Notes under the pieces: model-generated
Database searches by the model: none
Told to the model about the DNA's origin: nothing
Seen by the model: the letters and a program-made list of their open reading frames with translations, nothing else
In this document: positions 16,346-25,077 of the stretch, piece by piece
Numbering within the stretch: the first letter of the stretch is position 1
Layout: the number at the start of each line of letters is the position of its first letter
Translations under genes and position numbers: made by a program
IMG/VR virus record: IMGVR_UViG_3300046167_000884
Span: 56,009-120,008 of that record
Direction: 5' to 3' (one strand)
Source of the DNA: a virus
Length of the DNA: 64,000 bases

Positions 16346-17209
16346 ATGAAGATAAAACATTCAAAGTACAAAAACACAGGCATATTATTTGAACTGTTAG
16401 TACGACAAATTACCGCTGATACACTTAAAGGTGGTAGTTCACCCGCTATAGATATATTAAAAGAATATTTTGTTAATACTTCTTTAGGCAAAGAATACAA
16501 ATTGTATGAATCTGTACTTAAATCTAAGGTAATAACTGAAGGTAGAGCTACATTAGTTATTGATACTATATTAGAGGCATCTACTAAATTTAATAGAAAA
16601 TCTTTAAAAAAGCAAAAATATAATTTAATTAATGAAATTAAAAAACATTATAATTTAGAATCTTTTTTTGGTTCTAAAATTACAAATTATAAAGAATTAG
16701 CTGCTTTATATACTTTAATAGAAAATGTTAATTCTAACTCAATTTCTAACCCAACCCAATTAGTAGATAATAAAGTAACTTTATTAGAACATTTAACAAA
16801 AAAAGAGGTATCAACAAACTCCAAAGAATCAGTACTTAAAGAATTTTCTACATATGATAAAGATGTAAGAACTTTAACTTACAAAGTATTATTAGAAAAA
16901 TTTAATGATAAGTATGATACTTTAACTAATGATCAAAAACAAGTCCTTAAAGAATATATCAATTCTGTAGATTCAACTCCAGATTTAAGAAATTTTTATA
17001 ATGTTAAAATTATTGAGTTAAAATCAATTTTAAATAAAGAATCTAAAAATATAAAAGATAAAGCAACTCAAATCAAAATTACTGAAGTAGCTAAATTTTT
17101 AACTGAATTAAAAAAGACTGATAAAGTTGGAGACAACAATTTAGTTGATTTGTTACGTTATTATCAATTAATAAGCGAAATTCAAATAGCAAATGGCGTT
17201 CAAGTATAA
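16346..17209 (+). CDS. Prohead-region protein between portal and protease
   Basis: The product has 287 residues from ATG 16346; a TTG one codon upstream is less likely. It is helical and Lys-rich, beginning KIKHSKYKNTGILFELLVRQ. Homologous-looking proteins occur in this position in marine T4-like phages, where T4 carries small core genes 67 and 68. One LxE-type site (KVITEGR) is present near residue 72. It is probably a prohead core or assembly factor by position; the function is not established. It overlaps the next gene by 17 bases. Confidence 0.65.
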   Translation: MKIKHSKYKNTGILFELLVRQITADTLKGGSSPAIDILKEYFVNTSLGKEYKLYESVLKSKVITEGRATLVIDTILEASTKFNRKSLKKQKYNLINEIKKHYNLESFFGSKITNYKELAALYTLIENVNSNSISNPTQLVDNKVTLLEHLTKKEVSTNSKESVLKEFSTYDKDVRTLTYKVLLEKFNDKYDTLTNDQKQVLKEYINSVDSTPDLRNFYNVKIIELKSILNKESKNIKDKATQIKITEVAKFLTELKKTDKVGDNNLVDLLRYYQLISEIQIANGVQV

Positions 17210-17828
17210 ACTTAAAGAGGCACCTTCCCCTAACCTAGCCCAACAAACAGGAGCTAAAATAGGTGATGTATCCTATTCTAAAGATGGAGATACTAAATTT
17301 GTAGTTAATTCTATAGATAAAGAAACAGGACAAATAGGATGGGAAGTAATTGAACTCCCAGCATTTGATAAATTAAATGATGATGTTGATGAATTAGTTT
17401 CTACAGCTAAAGGAGTTTATACTAAAACTAAGAATGATGAAAAGTTTAGAGAAATATATGAAGAAGCTAGACTTTTAAGAAACAAAATCAGAAAACATCT
17501 TCGTAACGAGTACCCAGACGAGTATAAAAGAATGACTATGGAAGGGGAAATTGAAGAAATGTCTACTACAGGAGGTGGAGCTGGGTCATCTAGTTTTACT
17601 AGTGGTACAGGAATGCAGTATGCTACACCCTATGCTTTTAAAAAAAAGAAAAAAAAAATTAAAAAAGAAGGAGTTGGGGCAACATTAGGTCCTGGTCCTA
17701 AGGCAACAGAGGATGGAGTTAAAGATAATGCATATGTAAAACAATTTAAATATAAGTTAGTTCCTAAAACAAAAGATGGTACTTATGTACAGAAAGGTTC
17801 AGGACTCGAAGTAAATAAATTATTTTAA
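17193..17828 (+). CDS. Prohead-region protein with capsid-like TGGGAG segment
   Basis: The product has 211 residues. The first 115 are a mixed domain followed by a charged helix. Residues 118-146 read EGEIEEMSTTGGGAGSSSF and then TSGTGMQYATP. This is strikingly similar to the region just after the presumed cleavage site of the major capsid protein (VVEESNTGGGAGAGQFQAGT). A poly-Lys run (KKKKKKIKKEG) follows, and the end resembles its own start (KQFKYKLVPK versus AFKYKLKEA). Position and motif suggest a processed prohead component. Confidence 0.65.
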   Translation: MAFKYKLKEAPSPNLAQQTGAKIGDVSYSKDGDTKFVVNSIDKETGQIGWEVIELPAFDKLNDDVDELVSTAKGVYTKTKNDEKFREIYEEARLLRNKIRKHLRNEYPDEYKRMTMEGEIEEMSTTGGGAGSSSFTSGTGMQYATPYAFKKKKKKIKKEGVGATLGPGPKATEDGVKDNAYVKQFKYKLVPKTKDGTYVQKGSGLEVNKLF

Positions 17829-17829
17829 T

Positions 17830-18063
17830 ATGTATAATCGTAATATAAAAGAAAACGAAAACAAAGCATCTAAATTCCATGAGGAACGTATAGAAGCTTT
17901 TGATAAATTAGAAGCTAGATTTGAAGATATTAAAAAAGCAATCAAACTAGGTAAAATAGAAACAATAAAATATTATAGAGATAATCCTAATAGTTTTAGT
18001 GTTGTAATAGGCACAGATATGATTAACGATTATTTTAACGACATTGAAACATTATTACAATAA
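17830..18063 (+). CDS. Small prohead core candidate (gp67/68 position)
   Basis: The product has 77 helical, charged residues (KASKFHEERIEAFDKLEARF; DIKKAIKLGKIETIKYYRDN). T4 gp67 is a prohead core protein of about 80 residues encoded between portal and protease, so size and position match, but I see no clear sequence resemblance. It starts 2 bases after the preceding stop and is followed after 8 bases by the 417-residue protein. Confidence 0.6.
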   Translation: MYNRNIKENENKASKFHEERIEAFDKLEARFEDIKKAIKLGKIETIKYYRDNPNSFSVVIGTDMINDYFNDIETLLQ

Positions 18064-18071
18064 ACAAAAAT

Positions 18072-19325
18072 ATGAAATCACCAGAACAATTACATAAAGA
18101 ATTAACAGAAAAGTTAATTACAGAAAATTATGTAGACTTACATCCCATTTCTACATTTGAAGCAACTCCAAAACAAGATTTTGAAACTAAGTTTGCTCAA
18201 TTCTTAGCAGAGAAAAAAGGGGAGGAATTAAAACCTATTGTTAATACAGACGAATCAATTAATACTCTAAAAGATTCAGAAGGAATATCAGCAGATTCTA
18301 AGGCTAAATTTGAAGGTAAAGGATTTCAAGCTTCCTATAAAGTAGATAAAACTTTAGAAAATATTGATTCTCATAATTATGATTACAATACTACCTTAGA
18401 AAATATTAATAATGTTAATGGTGAAGAATTATTAAAAGGTGTTCAATTAGAAACTAGTTATAATAGTGAATTAACTTTAGACGAAGCTAAAGAACTTGTA
18501 ATTAAAAACCTAGCTAAAGATCCTTTACATTATGTAAAGGAAGGTCAATTTGGTATTAAAGGCTTAGGATATACAGAAGCTAAAACACAAAAAGCAGATG
18601 GTAAACATGCTGCTAGTGGTTATAGTGAAAAACTAAAAGATAGCGATAACACATTTGACTTAGTAAAAGAAAGTATAGGTGGTGTAGTTACAACAGGACA
18701 CAACCCTTGGACAATAATTGCAGATGAAATTCTTCATGAAGAAGAAGAAGAAAAAAAATTACCAATGGATGAAGGAGATGCTGAAGACGCTAGGCAAGAA
18801 GCTATAGATGCTTCAAATGAAAGTGCGGGTGTTGAAGAAGATAAAAGACCAGATTATCCAGACGTAGATGGAGATGGTGATACTAAAGAACCAATGGAAA
18901 AAGCACTTAAAGACAAGAAAAGCAAAAAGATGAAAAAAGAATCAATTGATAGTAAATTAGCTGAAATAGGAAAAGCAGGTGATGTTACAAAATTAGAAGC
19001 TCAACTAGAATTTTTAACTAACCATATTGATGAAAAAATTCAAAGAGTAAGTTCAATTAATGAAGATGATAATCTTAAAGAATTAATTGATAAAAAGAAA
19101 ATGAAAGACATGCAAAAAGAAATTAAGCTTTTAGAAAAAAGAAAAGCTGGAATGGAAAAAATGTATGAAAAAATGTGTGGTAAAAAATACCAAAAAGAAG
19201 AAATTGTAGATGAAGCAGATGAAGTAAGTTGGAATGAAAAAAACAACCCAACACGTGGAGCTGCTGGTGAAAGAGACCCAAAACAAGTAGGACAATCAGT
19301 TTCTGATTATGCTATAAATAAATAA
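18072..19325 (+). CDS. Acidic prohead core protein candidate
   Basis: The product has 417 residues and is strongly charged. The N-terminus carries LxE sites (KLITENY; QFLAEKK) like those cut by the prohead protease. The centre has a run of Glu (HEEEEEKK) and a DVDGDGDTKEP segment resembling a calcium-binding loop. Residues 300-380 form coiled coils (LEAQLEFLTNHIDEKIQRVS; MKDMQKEIKLLEKRKAGMEK). Charge, coiled coils, LxE sites and position before the protease fit an internal scaffold/core protein degraded during maturation. This is inference from context. Confidence 0.6.
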   Translation: MKSPEQLHKELTEKLITENYVDLHPISTFEATPKQDFETKFAQFLAEKKGEELKPIVNTDESINTLKDSEGISADSKAKFEGKGFQASYKVDKTLENIDSHNYDYNTTLENINNVNGEELLKGVQLETSYNSELTLDEAKELVIKNLAKDPLHYVKEGQFGIKGLGYTEAKTQKADGKHAASGYSEKLKDSDNTFDLVKESIGGVVTTGHNPWTIIADEILHEEEEEKKLPMDEGDAEDARQEAIDASNESAGVEEDKRPDYPDVDGDGDTKEPMEKALKDKKSKKMKKESIDSKLAEIGKAGDVTKLEAQLEFLTNHIDEKIQRVSSINEDDNLKELIDKKKMKDMQKEIKLLEKRKAGMEKMYEKMCGKKYQKEEIVDEADEVSWNEKNNPTRGAAGERDPKQVGQSVSDYAINK

Positions 19326-19329
19326 AATT

Positions 19330-19938
19330 ATGGGTAAAACACTCTTAATAGAAACTAATACCTTTAAATTATCATCACCTTTATTAACTGAAAATGTTAA
19401 TAAGGATAATGGTAATGTTTTAGTTGAGGGTATTTTAGCTACAGCTGAAGTAAAAAATGGTAATGGTCGTTACTATTCAAAAGAATTATGGCAACGCGAA
19501 ATGGATAAATATAATGAGCTTATTGAACAAAGACGCTCAATGGGAGAATTAGACCACCCAGAATCCACTGTTGTAAATTTAAAAAATGTTTCTCATATTA
19601 TAAATGAATACTGGTGGGATGGAGACCAAGTAATGGGTAAAATTGAAATATTACCTACCCCATCGGGTAACATACTTAAAGAACTTATTAAAAATGGGTG
19701 TACTGTAGGAGTATCATCTAGAGGTATGGGTTCATTAGAACAAAGGGGTGAAATAATGGAAGTACAAGATGACTTTGAATTATTATGTTGGGATTTTGTT
19801 TCAACTCCTTCAAACCCTGGTTCTTATATGCATGAAATTCTTAAAGAAGGTAAAGAAAATTACACTTACGATTATACAAATGTTAATAAATTAATACATG
19901 AAATTCTTTGTTCAAAAGGATCATGTCCTATAACTTAA
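19330..19938 (+). CDS. gp21: Prohead protease (T4 gp21-like)
   Basis: The product has 202 residues. It is a serine protease that cleaves prohead proteins after L/I-x-E during capsid maturation. The catalytic His lies in MGELDHPEST (about residue 79), the catalytic Ser in VGVSSRGMGS (about 137), and the conserved LLCWDFVSTPSNPGS follows. The N-terminus has two LxE sites of its own (TLLIETN, PLLTENV), consistent with self-processing. It sits directly before scaffold and capsid genes as in T4, and is followed by a terminator. It is the enzyme expected to process the tagged cassette proteins at 5953-8971. Confidence 0.92.
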   Translation: MGKTLLIETNTFKLSSPLLTENVNKDNGNVLVEGILATAEVKNGNGRYYSKELWQREMDKYNELIEQRRSMGELDHPESTVVNLKNVSHIINEYWWDGDQVMGKIEILPTPSGNILKELIKNGCTVGVSSRGMGSLEQRGEIMEVQDDFELLCWDFVSTPSNPGSYMHEILKEGKENYTYDYTNVNKLIHEILCSKGSCPIT

Positions 19939-19966
19939 CCTCTCTATAGATAACCTTTATAGACCT

Positions 19967-19990
19967 AAGCCCTCTTTTTGAGGGCTTTTA
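19967..19990 (+). terminator. Rho-independent terminator after the protease
   Basis: AAGCCCTC (19967-19974), loop TTTTT, GAGGGCTT (19980-19987), followed by TTATATTTT. A perfect 8-bp stem. It isolates the protease operon from the scaffold and capsid genes. Confidence 0.8.
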
Positions 19991-20026
19991 TATTTTAATA
20001 TCTCTCCATATACGTATAATCGCAAT

Positions 20027-20092
20027 GTGTCATGAGTACCTAGATATGACACCAATATATATTATTCCCTATTACGATTCTTAATAATCGTA
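20027..20092 (+). promoter_or_regulatory. Structured leader of the scaffold gene, with promoter-like box
   Basis: The 178-base gap before the scaffold gene holds TACGTATAAT (20011-20020) and two perfect 7-bp inverted repeats: GTGTCAT (20027-20033) with ATGACAC (20046-20052), and TACGATT (20073-20079) with AATCGTA (20086-20092). The ATG follows at 20117 after an A-rich stretch. Neither hairpin has a U-tract, so they look like 5' UTR structure rather than terminators, perhaps stabilising an abundant mRNA or binding a regulator. Confidence 0.45.
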
Positions 20093-20116
20093 TTTCACAA
20101 AAAAAATTTTGAGATT

Positions 20117-21274
20117 ATGGCAAACAATGATTTGTTAAAAGAAGCAATTGCCGATGCTAAAGCTGTTAAAGAAACTGCTATTGCAAACGCAAAACTTGCT
20201 CTTGAAGAAGCATTCACACCACATTTGAAATCTATGCTTTCAGCAAAATTAGAAGAAATGGACAAAGAAGACGTTGACGAAGGATACGACGAAGACGTTA
20301 AAGAAGAAATGGATTCTAAAGATGACATGAAAGAAGGAGAAGATGAAGTGTATGAAGAAAAAGAAGAGCTTGATGAAATTGACCTTGACGAACTACTTGC
20401 TGAACTTGAATTGGATGAAGACAAACGTACAGATGCTGAACAAGAAGGCTATAAGGACGGATTCGAAGACGCTAAAGACGACATCGAAAAAGAACTTAAA
20501 TCTATGAAAGTATCAGAAGCAAAAGACGAAGATGAAAAAGTTGACGAAGCTAAAAAAGGCGACGACAAGGATGACATTAAGGAAGATGCTAGAACTGATG
20601 CTGAAGAAGAAGGCTACCTTGACGGTATGAAAGACGAAAAAGAAGACGAAGAAGACAAAATCGACGATGAAGAAATTGATCTAGAAGATATGTCAGAAGA
20701 CGACTTAAAAGGATTCATTGAGGATGTTATTAAAGATTTAGTAACAGACGGAACAATTGAAGCTGGCGAAGATTTTGAAGAGGAAGATGTTGAAGACGAA
20801 GTTGAAGTTGAAGACGATGTAGAAGTTGATGTAGAAATCGACGAAGCAGTTGACGGCGAAAAAGGTGTTGGAAACGAAGATGGAGACAAAGATGACTCCA
20901 AAGTTGAGAAAGAAACTGAAAAAATGAGATTTAAAGAAGCCTTAGATGAAATCGAAGCTCTTAAAGTTGAATTACAAGAAGTTAATTTACTTAATGCTAA
21001 GTTACTTTACACAAACAAAGTATTCAAATCTAAAAACTTAACTGAAGACAAAAAAGTTAGAGTGCTTAAAGCATTTGATAAAGCGTCAACAGTAAAAGAA
21101 GCTAAAGTTATTTTTGATACATTAAACGAAGGTTTAGTGTCTAAAACAGCTGCTCCTGCAAGACCAAAAGGTAGTGCATCTAAAGCAACTGGTGCAATAA
21201 CTGAAGCTAAAAAACCTATTATTGAAAGCAATGATGTATACAACCGTATGCGTAAACTTGCTGGATTAATTTAA
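20117..21274 (+). CDS. gp22: Prohead scaffold/core protein (T4 gp22-like)
   Basis: The product has 385 residues (T4 gp22 has 269). It is the main internal scaffold, cleaved to peptides on maturation. The N-terminal 40 residues are helical, the centre (40-275) is extremely acidic, and the C-terminal part (EALDEIEALKVELQEVNLLN, then AKLLYTNKVFKSKNL) is the gp22-like helical core. A short duplication is visible: RTDAEQEGYKDG (104-115) and RTDAEEEGYLDG (159-170). Codons in the acidic part use GAC and GAA heavily, unlike AT-rich neighbours, which suggests selection for high expression. It is followed by the capsid gene after 35 bases. Confidence 0.88.
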   Translation: MANNDLLKEAIADAKAVKETAIANAKLALEEAFTPHLKSMLSAKLEEMDKEDVDEGYDEDVKEEMDSKDDMKEGEDEVYEEKEELDEIDLDELLAELELDEDKRTDAEQEGYKDGFEDAKDDIEKELKSMKVSEAKDEDEKVDEAKKGDDKDDIKEDARTDAEEEGYLDGMKDEKEDEEDKIDDEEIDLEDMSEDDLKGFIEDVIKDLVTDGTIEAGEDFEEEDVEDEVEVEDDVEVDVEIDEAVDGEKGVGNEDGDKDDSKVEKETEKMRFKEALDEIEALKVELQEVNLLNAKLLYTNKVFKSKNLTEDKKVRVLKAFDKASTVKEAKVIFDTLNEGLVSKTAAPARPKGSASKATGAITEAKKPIIESNDVYNRMRKLAGLI

Positions 21275-21309
21275 AAAAACAAATTTTAACCCTATTAAAA
21301 CCTAAAAAA

Positions 21310-22941
21310 ATGAGCTTAAATACTCTTTTAGAAAGTGCGAACCCATATCACTCAATGCAGAGTGACGCAGCCAAATTGGCATCAAAATGGGAAAAAACAG
21401 GTTTACTAGAAGGCCTTCAAGGAGCAAATAAATCCAACATGGGTATTATTCTTGAAAACCAAGCTAAACAACTTGTAGTAGAAGAATCTAACACTGGCGG
21501 TGGTGCTGGAGCTGGTCAATTTCAGGCTGGTACTGGTGCACAATGGGCTGGAGTAGCTTTACCATTGGTAAGAAAAGTATTTGGTCAGATTGCAGCGAAA
21601 GAATTCGTTAGCGTTCAGCCAATGAACTTACCTTCTGGTCTTGTATTCTACCTAGATTTCCAATATGGAACAGGAAAAACCCCATTTACAGCAACTGAAT
21701 CTCTATATGGAGATGCAGGAACTGACCCTTCAACTTCTCCTTTCGGGAACACTAATTCAGGTGGCCTTTATGGACAAGGAAGATATGGATATTCTATTAA
21801 CACAACAGCATCTGCTGTAGCTACAGTAACAACTGCTTCAGCTGATAGATCTGATGTTAATTTTAATTCATTATTCACAGCTTCTTTAGCTGCTGGAGAT
21901 ATTAAAGTATGTCCAATTCCACTTGCTTCTCTTGATGCAAATTACGACCCAGAAGCAATTAGAAGTTTCTACTTAGAAGGTGCAAATGCTCCTACAGTAG
22001 CACAACAATACCCACAATTTACTAAAATTGTAGGTACAGATCTTCAGTTAATAGTAGATGCAGATTCATTTGATCCTGCTGCTGCAACTTCAATTTCTTA
22101 TTCACTAAAAACATTAGATTATGAAAGAGGTGATTTTGAAGATGGAAATAATAACCTAAATGGTAATAACTCTCCAATTTCAATTCCTGAAATTAACGTA
22201 CAGATGCAATCATCTGCTATTGTAGCTAAAACTCGTAAGTTAAAAGCTGTATGGACTCCTGAGTTCGCACAAGACTTGAATGCTTACCACGCTTTAGATG
22301 CTGAAGCAGAATTGACTTCTATCTTAAGTGAGTACATTTCATTAGAAATTGACATGGAAATCTTAGACATGCTACAAGAATCTGCTGCTGCAGGTACTGA
22401 AGTATGGTCAGCTGTAAACAACCAAGCTATTGTAGATAATGGTACTAATGGTACATTCTCAGATCTAGGATTTTACAACAGCCAAGGACAATGGTTCCAA
22501 ACACTTGGAACTAAAATCCAAAAATTAAGTAACGCTATCCACCAGAAAACTCTACGTGGTGGTGCTAACTTTATGGTAATTTCTCCAACAATTGGTACTA
22601 TCTTGGAATCAATTCCTGGATACGCTGCTGATGCTGATGGAGACGTGTCTAAATCTACTTATGCCTTTGGTGTACAAAAAGTAGGTGCATTTAACGGAAG
22701 AATGAAAGTATACAAAAATCCTTACCAAACTGAAAACCAAATCCTATTAGGGTTTAGAGGTGCTCAGTTCTTGGAAACAGGTGCTGTATTTGCTCCATAC
22801 ATTCCATTAATCATGACTCCACTTATCTACGATCCATCTACCTTCACACCACGTAAAGGATTGATGACTCGTTACGCTAAGAAAATGGTACGTCCTGAAT
22901 TCTACGGATTGATTAAAGTATCTGGTTTAGAGACTCTATAG
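21310..22941 (+). CDS. gp23: Major capsid protein (T4 gp23-like)
   Basis: The product has 543 residues (T4 gp23 has 521). It forms the capsid hexamers (HK97 fold). The N-terminal delta domain (residues 1-58) has gp23-like features, including a WEKTGLLEGL segment and ILENQAK. Cleavage probably occurs near VVEESNTGG at about residues 56-62, giving a mature start in TGGGAGAGQF. The conserved gp23 core follows: GVALPLVRKVFGQ, FVSVQPMNLPSGLVFYLDFQ, and at the C-terminus TPRKGLMTRYAKKMVRPEFY. Codon choice is richer in C-ending codons than the neighbours. A strong terminator follows at once. Confidence 0.94.
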   Translation: MSLNTLLESANPYHSMQSDAAKLASKWEKTGLLEGLQGANKSNMGIILENQAKQLVVEESNTGGGAGAGQFQAGTGAQWAGVALPLVRKVFGQIAAKEFVSVQPMNLPSGLVFYLDFQYGTGKTPFTATESLYGDAGTDPSTSPFGNTNSGGLYGQGRYGYSINTTASAVATVTTASADRSDVNFNSLFTASLAAGDIKVCPIPLASLDANYDPEAIRSFYLEGANAPTVAQQYPQFTKIVGTDLQLIVDADSFDPAAATSISYSLKTLDYERGDFEDGNNNLNGNNSPISIPEINVQMQSSAIVAKTRKLKAVWTPEFAQDLNAYHALDAEAELTSILSEYISLEIDMEILDMLQESAAAGTEVWSAVNNQAIVDNGTNGTFSDLGFYNSQGQWFQTLGTKIQKLSNAIHQKTLRGGANFMVISPTIGTILESIPGYAADADGDVSKSTYAFGVQKVGAFNGRMKVYKNPYQTENQILLGFRGAQFLETGAVFAPYIPLIMTPLIYDPSTFTPRKGLMTRYAKKMVRPEFYGLIKVSGLETL

Positions 22942-22969
22942 TAAGAGCTTAATCAATATCCAATAAATT

Positions 22970-22996
22970 AACCCGGTCTTTGACCGGGTTTTTTTT
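22970..22996 (+). terminator. Strong rho-independent terminator after the capsid gene
   Basis: AACCCGGTC (22970-22978), loop TTT, GACCGGGTT (22982-22990), then TTTTTT. A perfect 9-bp, GC-rich stem with a long U-tract, the clearest terminator in the window. Confidence 0.92.
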
Positions 22997-23003
22997 ATTT
23001 TTC

Positions 23004-23018
23004 ATATGTATAATAAAA
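23004..23018 (+). promoter_or_regulatory. Promoter-like box in the phoH leader
   Basis: ATATGTATAATAAAA, immediately after the capsid terminator. It is identical to the box at 35730 before the tail sheath gene and is a one-base variant of the late motif. Two further promoter-like strings lie in the same 195-base leader: CGTATATTAACG (23073-23084) and TATGTATAAT near 23109. Confidence 0.45.
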
Positions 23019-23136
23019 TGCGTTATATCAAAACTATATTTATCTCATTATATAGCTATATTAAAATTCCCACGTATATTAACGTATTTACTCCGGTTTT
23101 ATTCAATTTATGTATAATCCCTAATTTCAAGAATTT

Positions 23137-23874
23137 ATGGCAAGTAAACCCCATACGGATGATGTATATCGTCCTAAGAGAATTCCTAAAAACCCAATTA
23201 AGTTCAAACTCCAACTTAATGAAGAACAAAAAGACGCTAAAAAACACATCCTGGAAAATACAATCACTCTCTTGGGAGGGGGTGCAGGTAGTGGAAAAAC
23301 ATTACTTGCATGTAATGTTGCCCTAGATGGTCTGTTACGAAGACAATATGATAAAATTATAATTACCCGGCCTACAGTATCAAAGGAAGAAATAGGGTTT
23401 TTACCTGGTGATTTAAGAGAAAAGATGGATCCCTGGGTTCAACCTATTTATCAAAATTTCTTTGCATTATATGATAAATCTAAAATTGAAAAATTAATTA
23501 GTGATGGTAAAATAGAAATTGTACCTGTGTCATTTATGAGAGGTAGAACATTTATGGATTCAATGATTATAGTTGATGAAGCTCAAAATGTCACTCATGA
23601 ACAAATGGAAATGATTACTTCACGTATAGGTTTAAGAAGTAAAATGATGATATGTGGTGATGCCCACCAAACAGATTTAAAAAAGAAATCAGATTCTGGT
23701 TTTAAATTTTTATATACAGCGGCAAGAAAAATTAAAAATTTAGAAGCTATTACATTAATCACTAATCATAGAAATGAAATTGTTGAAGATTTATTAAATT
23801 ATTATAATGAAGCTGTTGATAAGGGAGCAAGTATTACTGTTTCTGGTTCATATATTTATAATAATAAAAGCTAA
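23137..23874 (+). CDS. phoH: PhoH-like ATPase
   Basis: The product has 245 residues. It is a superfamily P-loop ATPase common in marine phages, with an uncertain role in RNA metabolism or phosphate stress. Residues about 46-56 are Walker A (LGGGAGSGKTL) and SMIIVDEAQNVTHEQ at about 145-159 is Walker B. ITRPTVSKEEIGFLPGDLRE and MICGDAHQTD are typical PhoH segments. The end reads IYNNKS, where the DNA happens to contain a late-promoter-like string. It is separated from the capsid gene by a terminator and a 195-base leader. Confidence 0.9.
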   Translation: MASKPHTDDVYRPKRIPKNPIKFKLQLNEEQKDAKKHILENTITLLGGGAGSGKTLLACNVALDGLLRRQYDKIIITRPTVSKEEIGFLPGDLREKMDPWVQPIYQNFFALYDKSKIEKLISDGKIEIVPVSFMRGRTFMDSMIIVDEAQNVTHEQMEMITSRIGLRSKMMICGDAHQTDLKKKSDSGFKFLYTAARKIKNLEAITLITNHRNEIVEDLLNYYNEAVDKGASITVSGSYIYNNKS

Positions 23875-23878
23875 TATC

Positions 23879-23893
23879 ATATTTATAACAAAA
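23879..23893 (+). promoter_or_regulatory. Late-promoter-like box
   Basis: ATATTTATAACAAAA, 7 bases upstream of ATG 23901. A near-identical string also lies in the last codons of phoH, about 25 bases upstream. Confidence 0.5.
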
Positions 23894-23900
23894 TTACAAA

Positions 23901-24443
23901 ATGGCAAAATGTGTAACTAGTGGATCTTTAAAAGTCCTTATACAAGAAAGTATAACTTTACCTAATAAAAACGAAGAAGTTTGTATTAATGAAGTTACAA
24001 TACCTGGCATAAACCAAACTGTAAGAAGAGTAGATACAATTTCAACTACATTTAGTAGCAGTGGAATTGAAATCTTAAGGTTTGTAGATTCCGAAGAACA
24101 ACAAACAGCAGGATCTTTTGTAAGAGATACAGTTAAATATATGAGGTTTACTAATTTATGTACAAAACATTATTGTTCCCTTTATTTGATACAAGATAGT
24201 CCGGATGCTCAAAACCCAAATACAACTGATTTTGGTTCGGGTGATGATGGTTTATTTAAACTAGACCCAGGTAAATCAATGGTGTTTTCTAATGGGCAAT
24301 TTGATAGTAACAATTACTATGATTATGTTGTAGAAGGATATGTTGATGAGCAATACATTGGTGGTTTTGCTTCTTTATCTTTAATAAAAGCAAAGGCAGA
24401 TACTGAAGATGTTCAAATAGAATATTTTGTAGCTTCTTCTTAA
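23901..24443 (+). CDS. Putative virion structural protein
   Basis: The product has 180 residues and is beta-rich (SLKVLIQESITLPNKNEEVC; RVDTISTTFSSSGIEILRF), with six cysteines including CTKHYCSLY. There is no signal peptide. The late-type box, beta composition and place between head and neck genes suggest a head decoration or appendage protein. No family is recognised. Confidence 0.55.
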   Translation: MAKCVTSGSLKVLIQESITLPNKNEEVCINEVTIPGINQTVRRVDTISTTFSSSGIEILRFVDSEEQQTAGSFVRDTVKYMRFTNLCTKHYCSLYLIQDSPDAQNPNTTDFGSGDDGLFKLDPGKSMVFSNGQFDSNNYYDYVVEGYVDEQYIGGFASLSLIKAKADTEDVQIEYFVASS

Positions 24444-24457
24444 TATTTATAATAAAA
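24443..24457 (+). promoter_or_regulatory. Late-promoter-like box
   Basis: ATATTTATAATAAAA, 17 bases upstream of ATG 24475, overlapping the stop of the preceding gene. Confidence 0.55.
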
Positions 24458-24474
24458 TTAAATTAAAATAAAAA

Positions 24475-25053
24475 ATGGCATTAACTTATAGATCAGTAAA
24501 AGGTTCAGCATTAACAATAACTGAATTAGATGATAATTTTAGACACTTTACTTCATCCCATTCCATAACGGCCTCTGCGGAACCTGTTATAATTTCAGGT
24601 TCTAGTGTTAATAACATAGTCTTAGAAACAACTGGTTCAGTAGGGATAACTGGAAGTTTAATAGTAGATGGTAATTTATTAATTACTGGAAGCATTATAC
24701 CATCAGGTTCAGGAGTATTTAATTTAGGTAATCCTGATAATTACTTTGGAGAAATATTTGTTGGGCAAAATTCAATTGTATTTGTAAGTGGTTCAACTAC
24801 CAGTTCATTTGGTATCGACCCTTCAGGATCTTTATCAGGTTCATTCGATGGTGTTCTTACTGGTTCAATATCTGGTTCATTTACAGGATCTGCTGATGTA
24901 ACAGGCTCATTATCTGGTTCATTTTCTGGATCAATTGATGGAACAGATTTTTATTTATATAATCTCCCAACTTCAGAACCAGCAGAACCTGGAAGGTTAT
25001 GGTTAAGTGGTAGTGCCGCAGGCAATTCTAAATATTTAGTGGTAAGAAATTAA
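24475..25053 (+). CDS. Fibre-like protein with Gly/Ser repeats
   Basis: The product has 192 residues. The start MALTYRSVKGSALTITELDD is a typical phage fibre/appendage N-terminus. The body is a beta-repeat array: ITGSLIVDGNLLITGSIIPS, then repeated SGS[FI]xG units (GSLSGSFDGVLTGSISGSFT). It resembles a thin trimeric beta fibre. Ser/Thr density makes it a possible glycosylation target of the nearby glycan cluster, which is speculative. A terminator follows. Confidence 0.65.
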   Translation: MALTYRSVKGSALTITELDDNFRHFTSSHSITASAEPVIISGSSVNNIVLETTGSVGITGSLIVDGNLLITGSIIPSGSGVFNLGNPDNYFGEIFVGQNSIVFVSGSTTSSFGIDPSGSLSGSFDGVLTGSISGSFTGSADVTGSLSGSFSGSIDGTDFYLYNLPTSEPAEPGRLWLSGSAAGNSKYLVVRN

Positions 25054-25077
25054 ATTAATACTTTACATAAAAAATTT

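Noticed and set aside
20095-20901. Long minus-strand open frames rich in Ser opposite the scaffold gene
   Set aside because: They are the complement of the acidic GAA/GAC-rich scaffold codons, which read as Ser-rich frames on the other strand. No leader, no sensible protein.
23006-23326. Plus-strand frame overlapping the start of phoH
   Set aside because: It lies in the AT-rich leader and then runs out of frame through the PhoH Walker A region. PhoH is clearly the coding frame.
23851-23869. Late-promoter-like string inside the end of phoH
   Set aside because: TATATTTATAATAATAAAAG encodes the last PhoH residues. The separate copy at 23879, between the genes, is the better candidate.
24840-24940. 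Short tandem repeat array in the fibre gene
   Set aside because: The GGTTCA/GGATCT repeats encode Gly-Ser beta repeats in frame; they are protein repeats, not an independent element.
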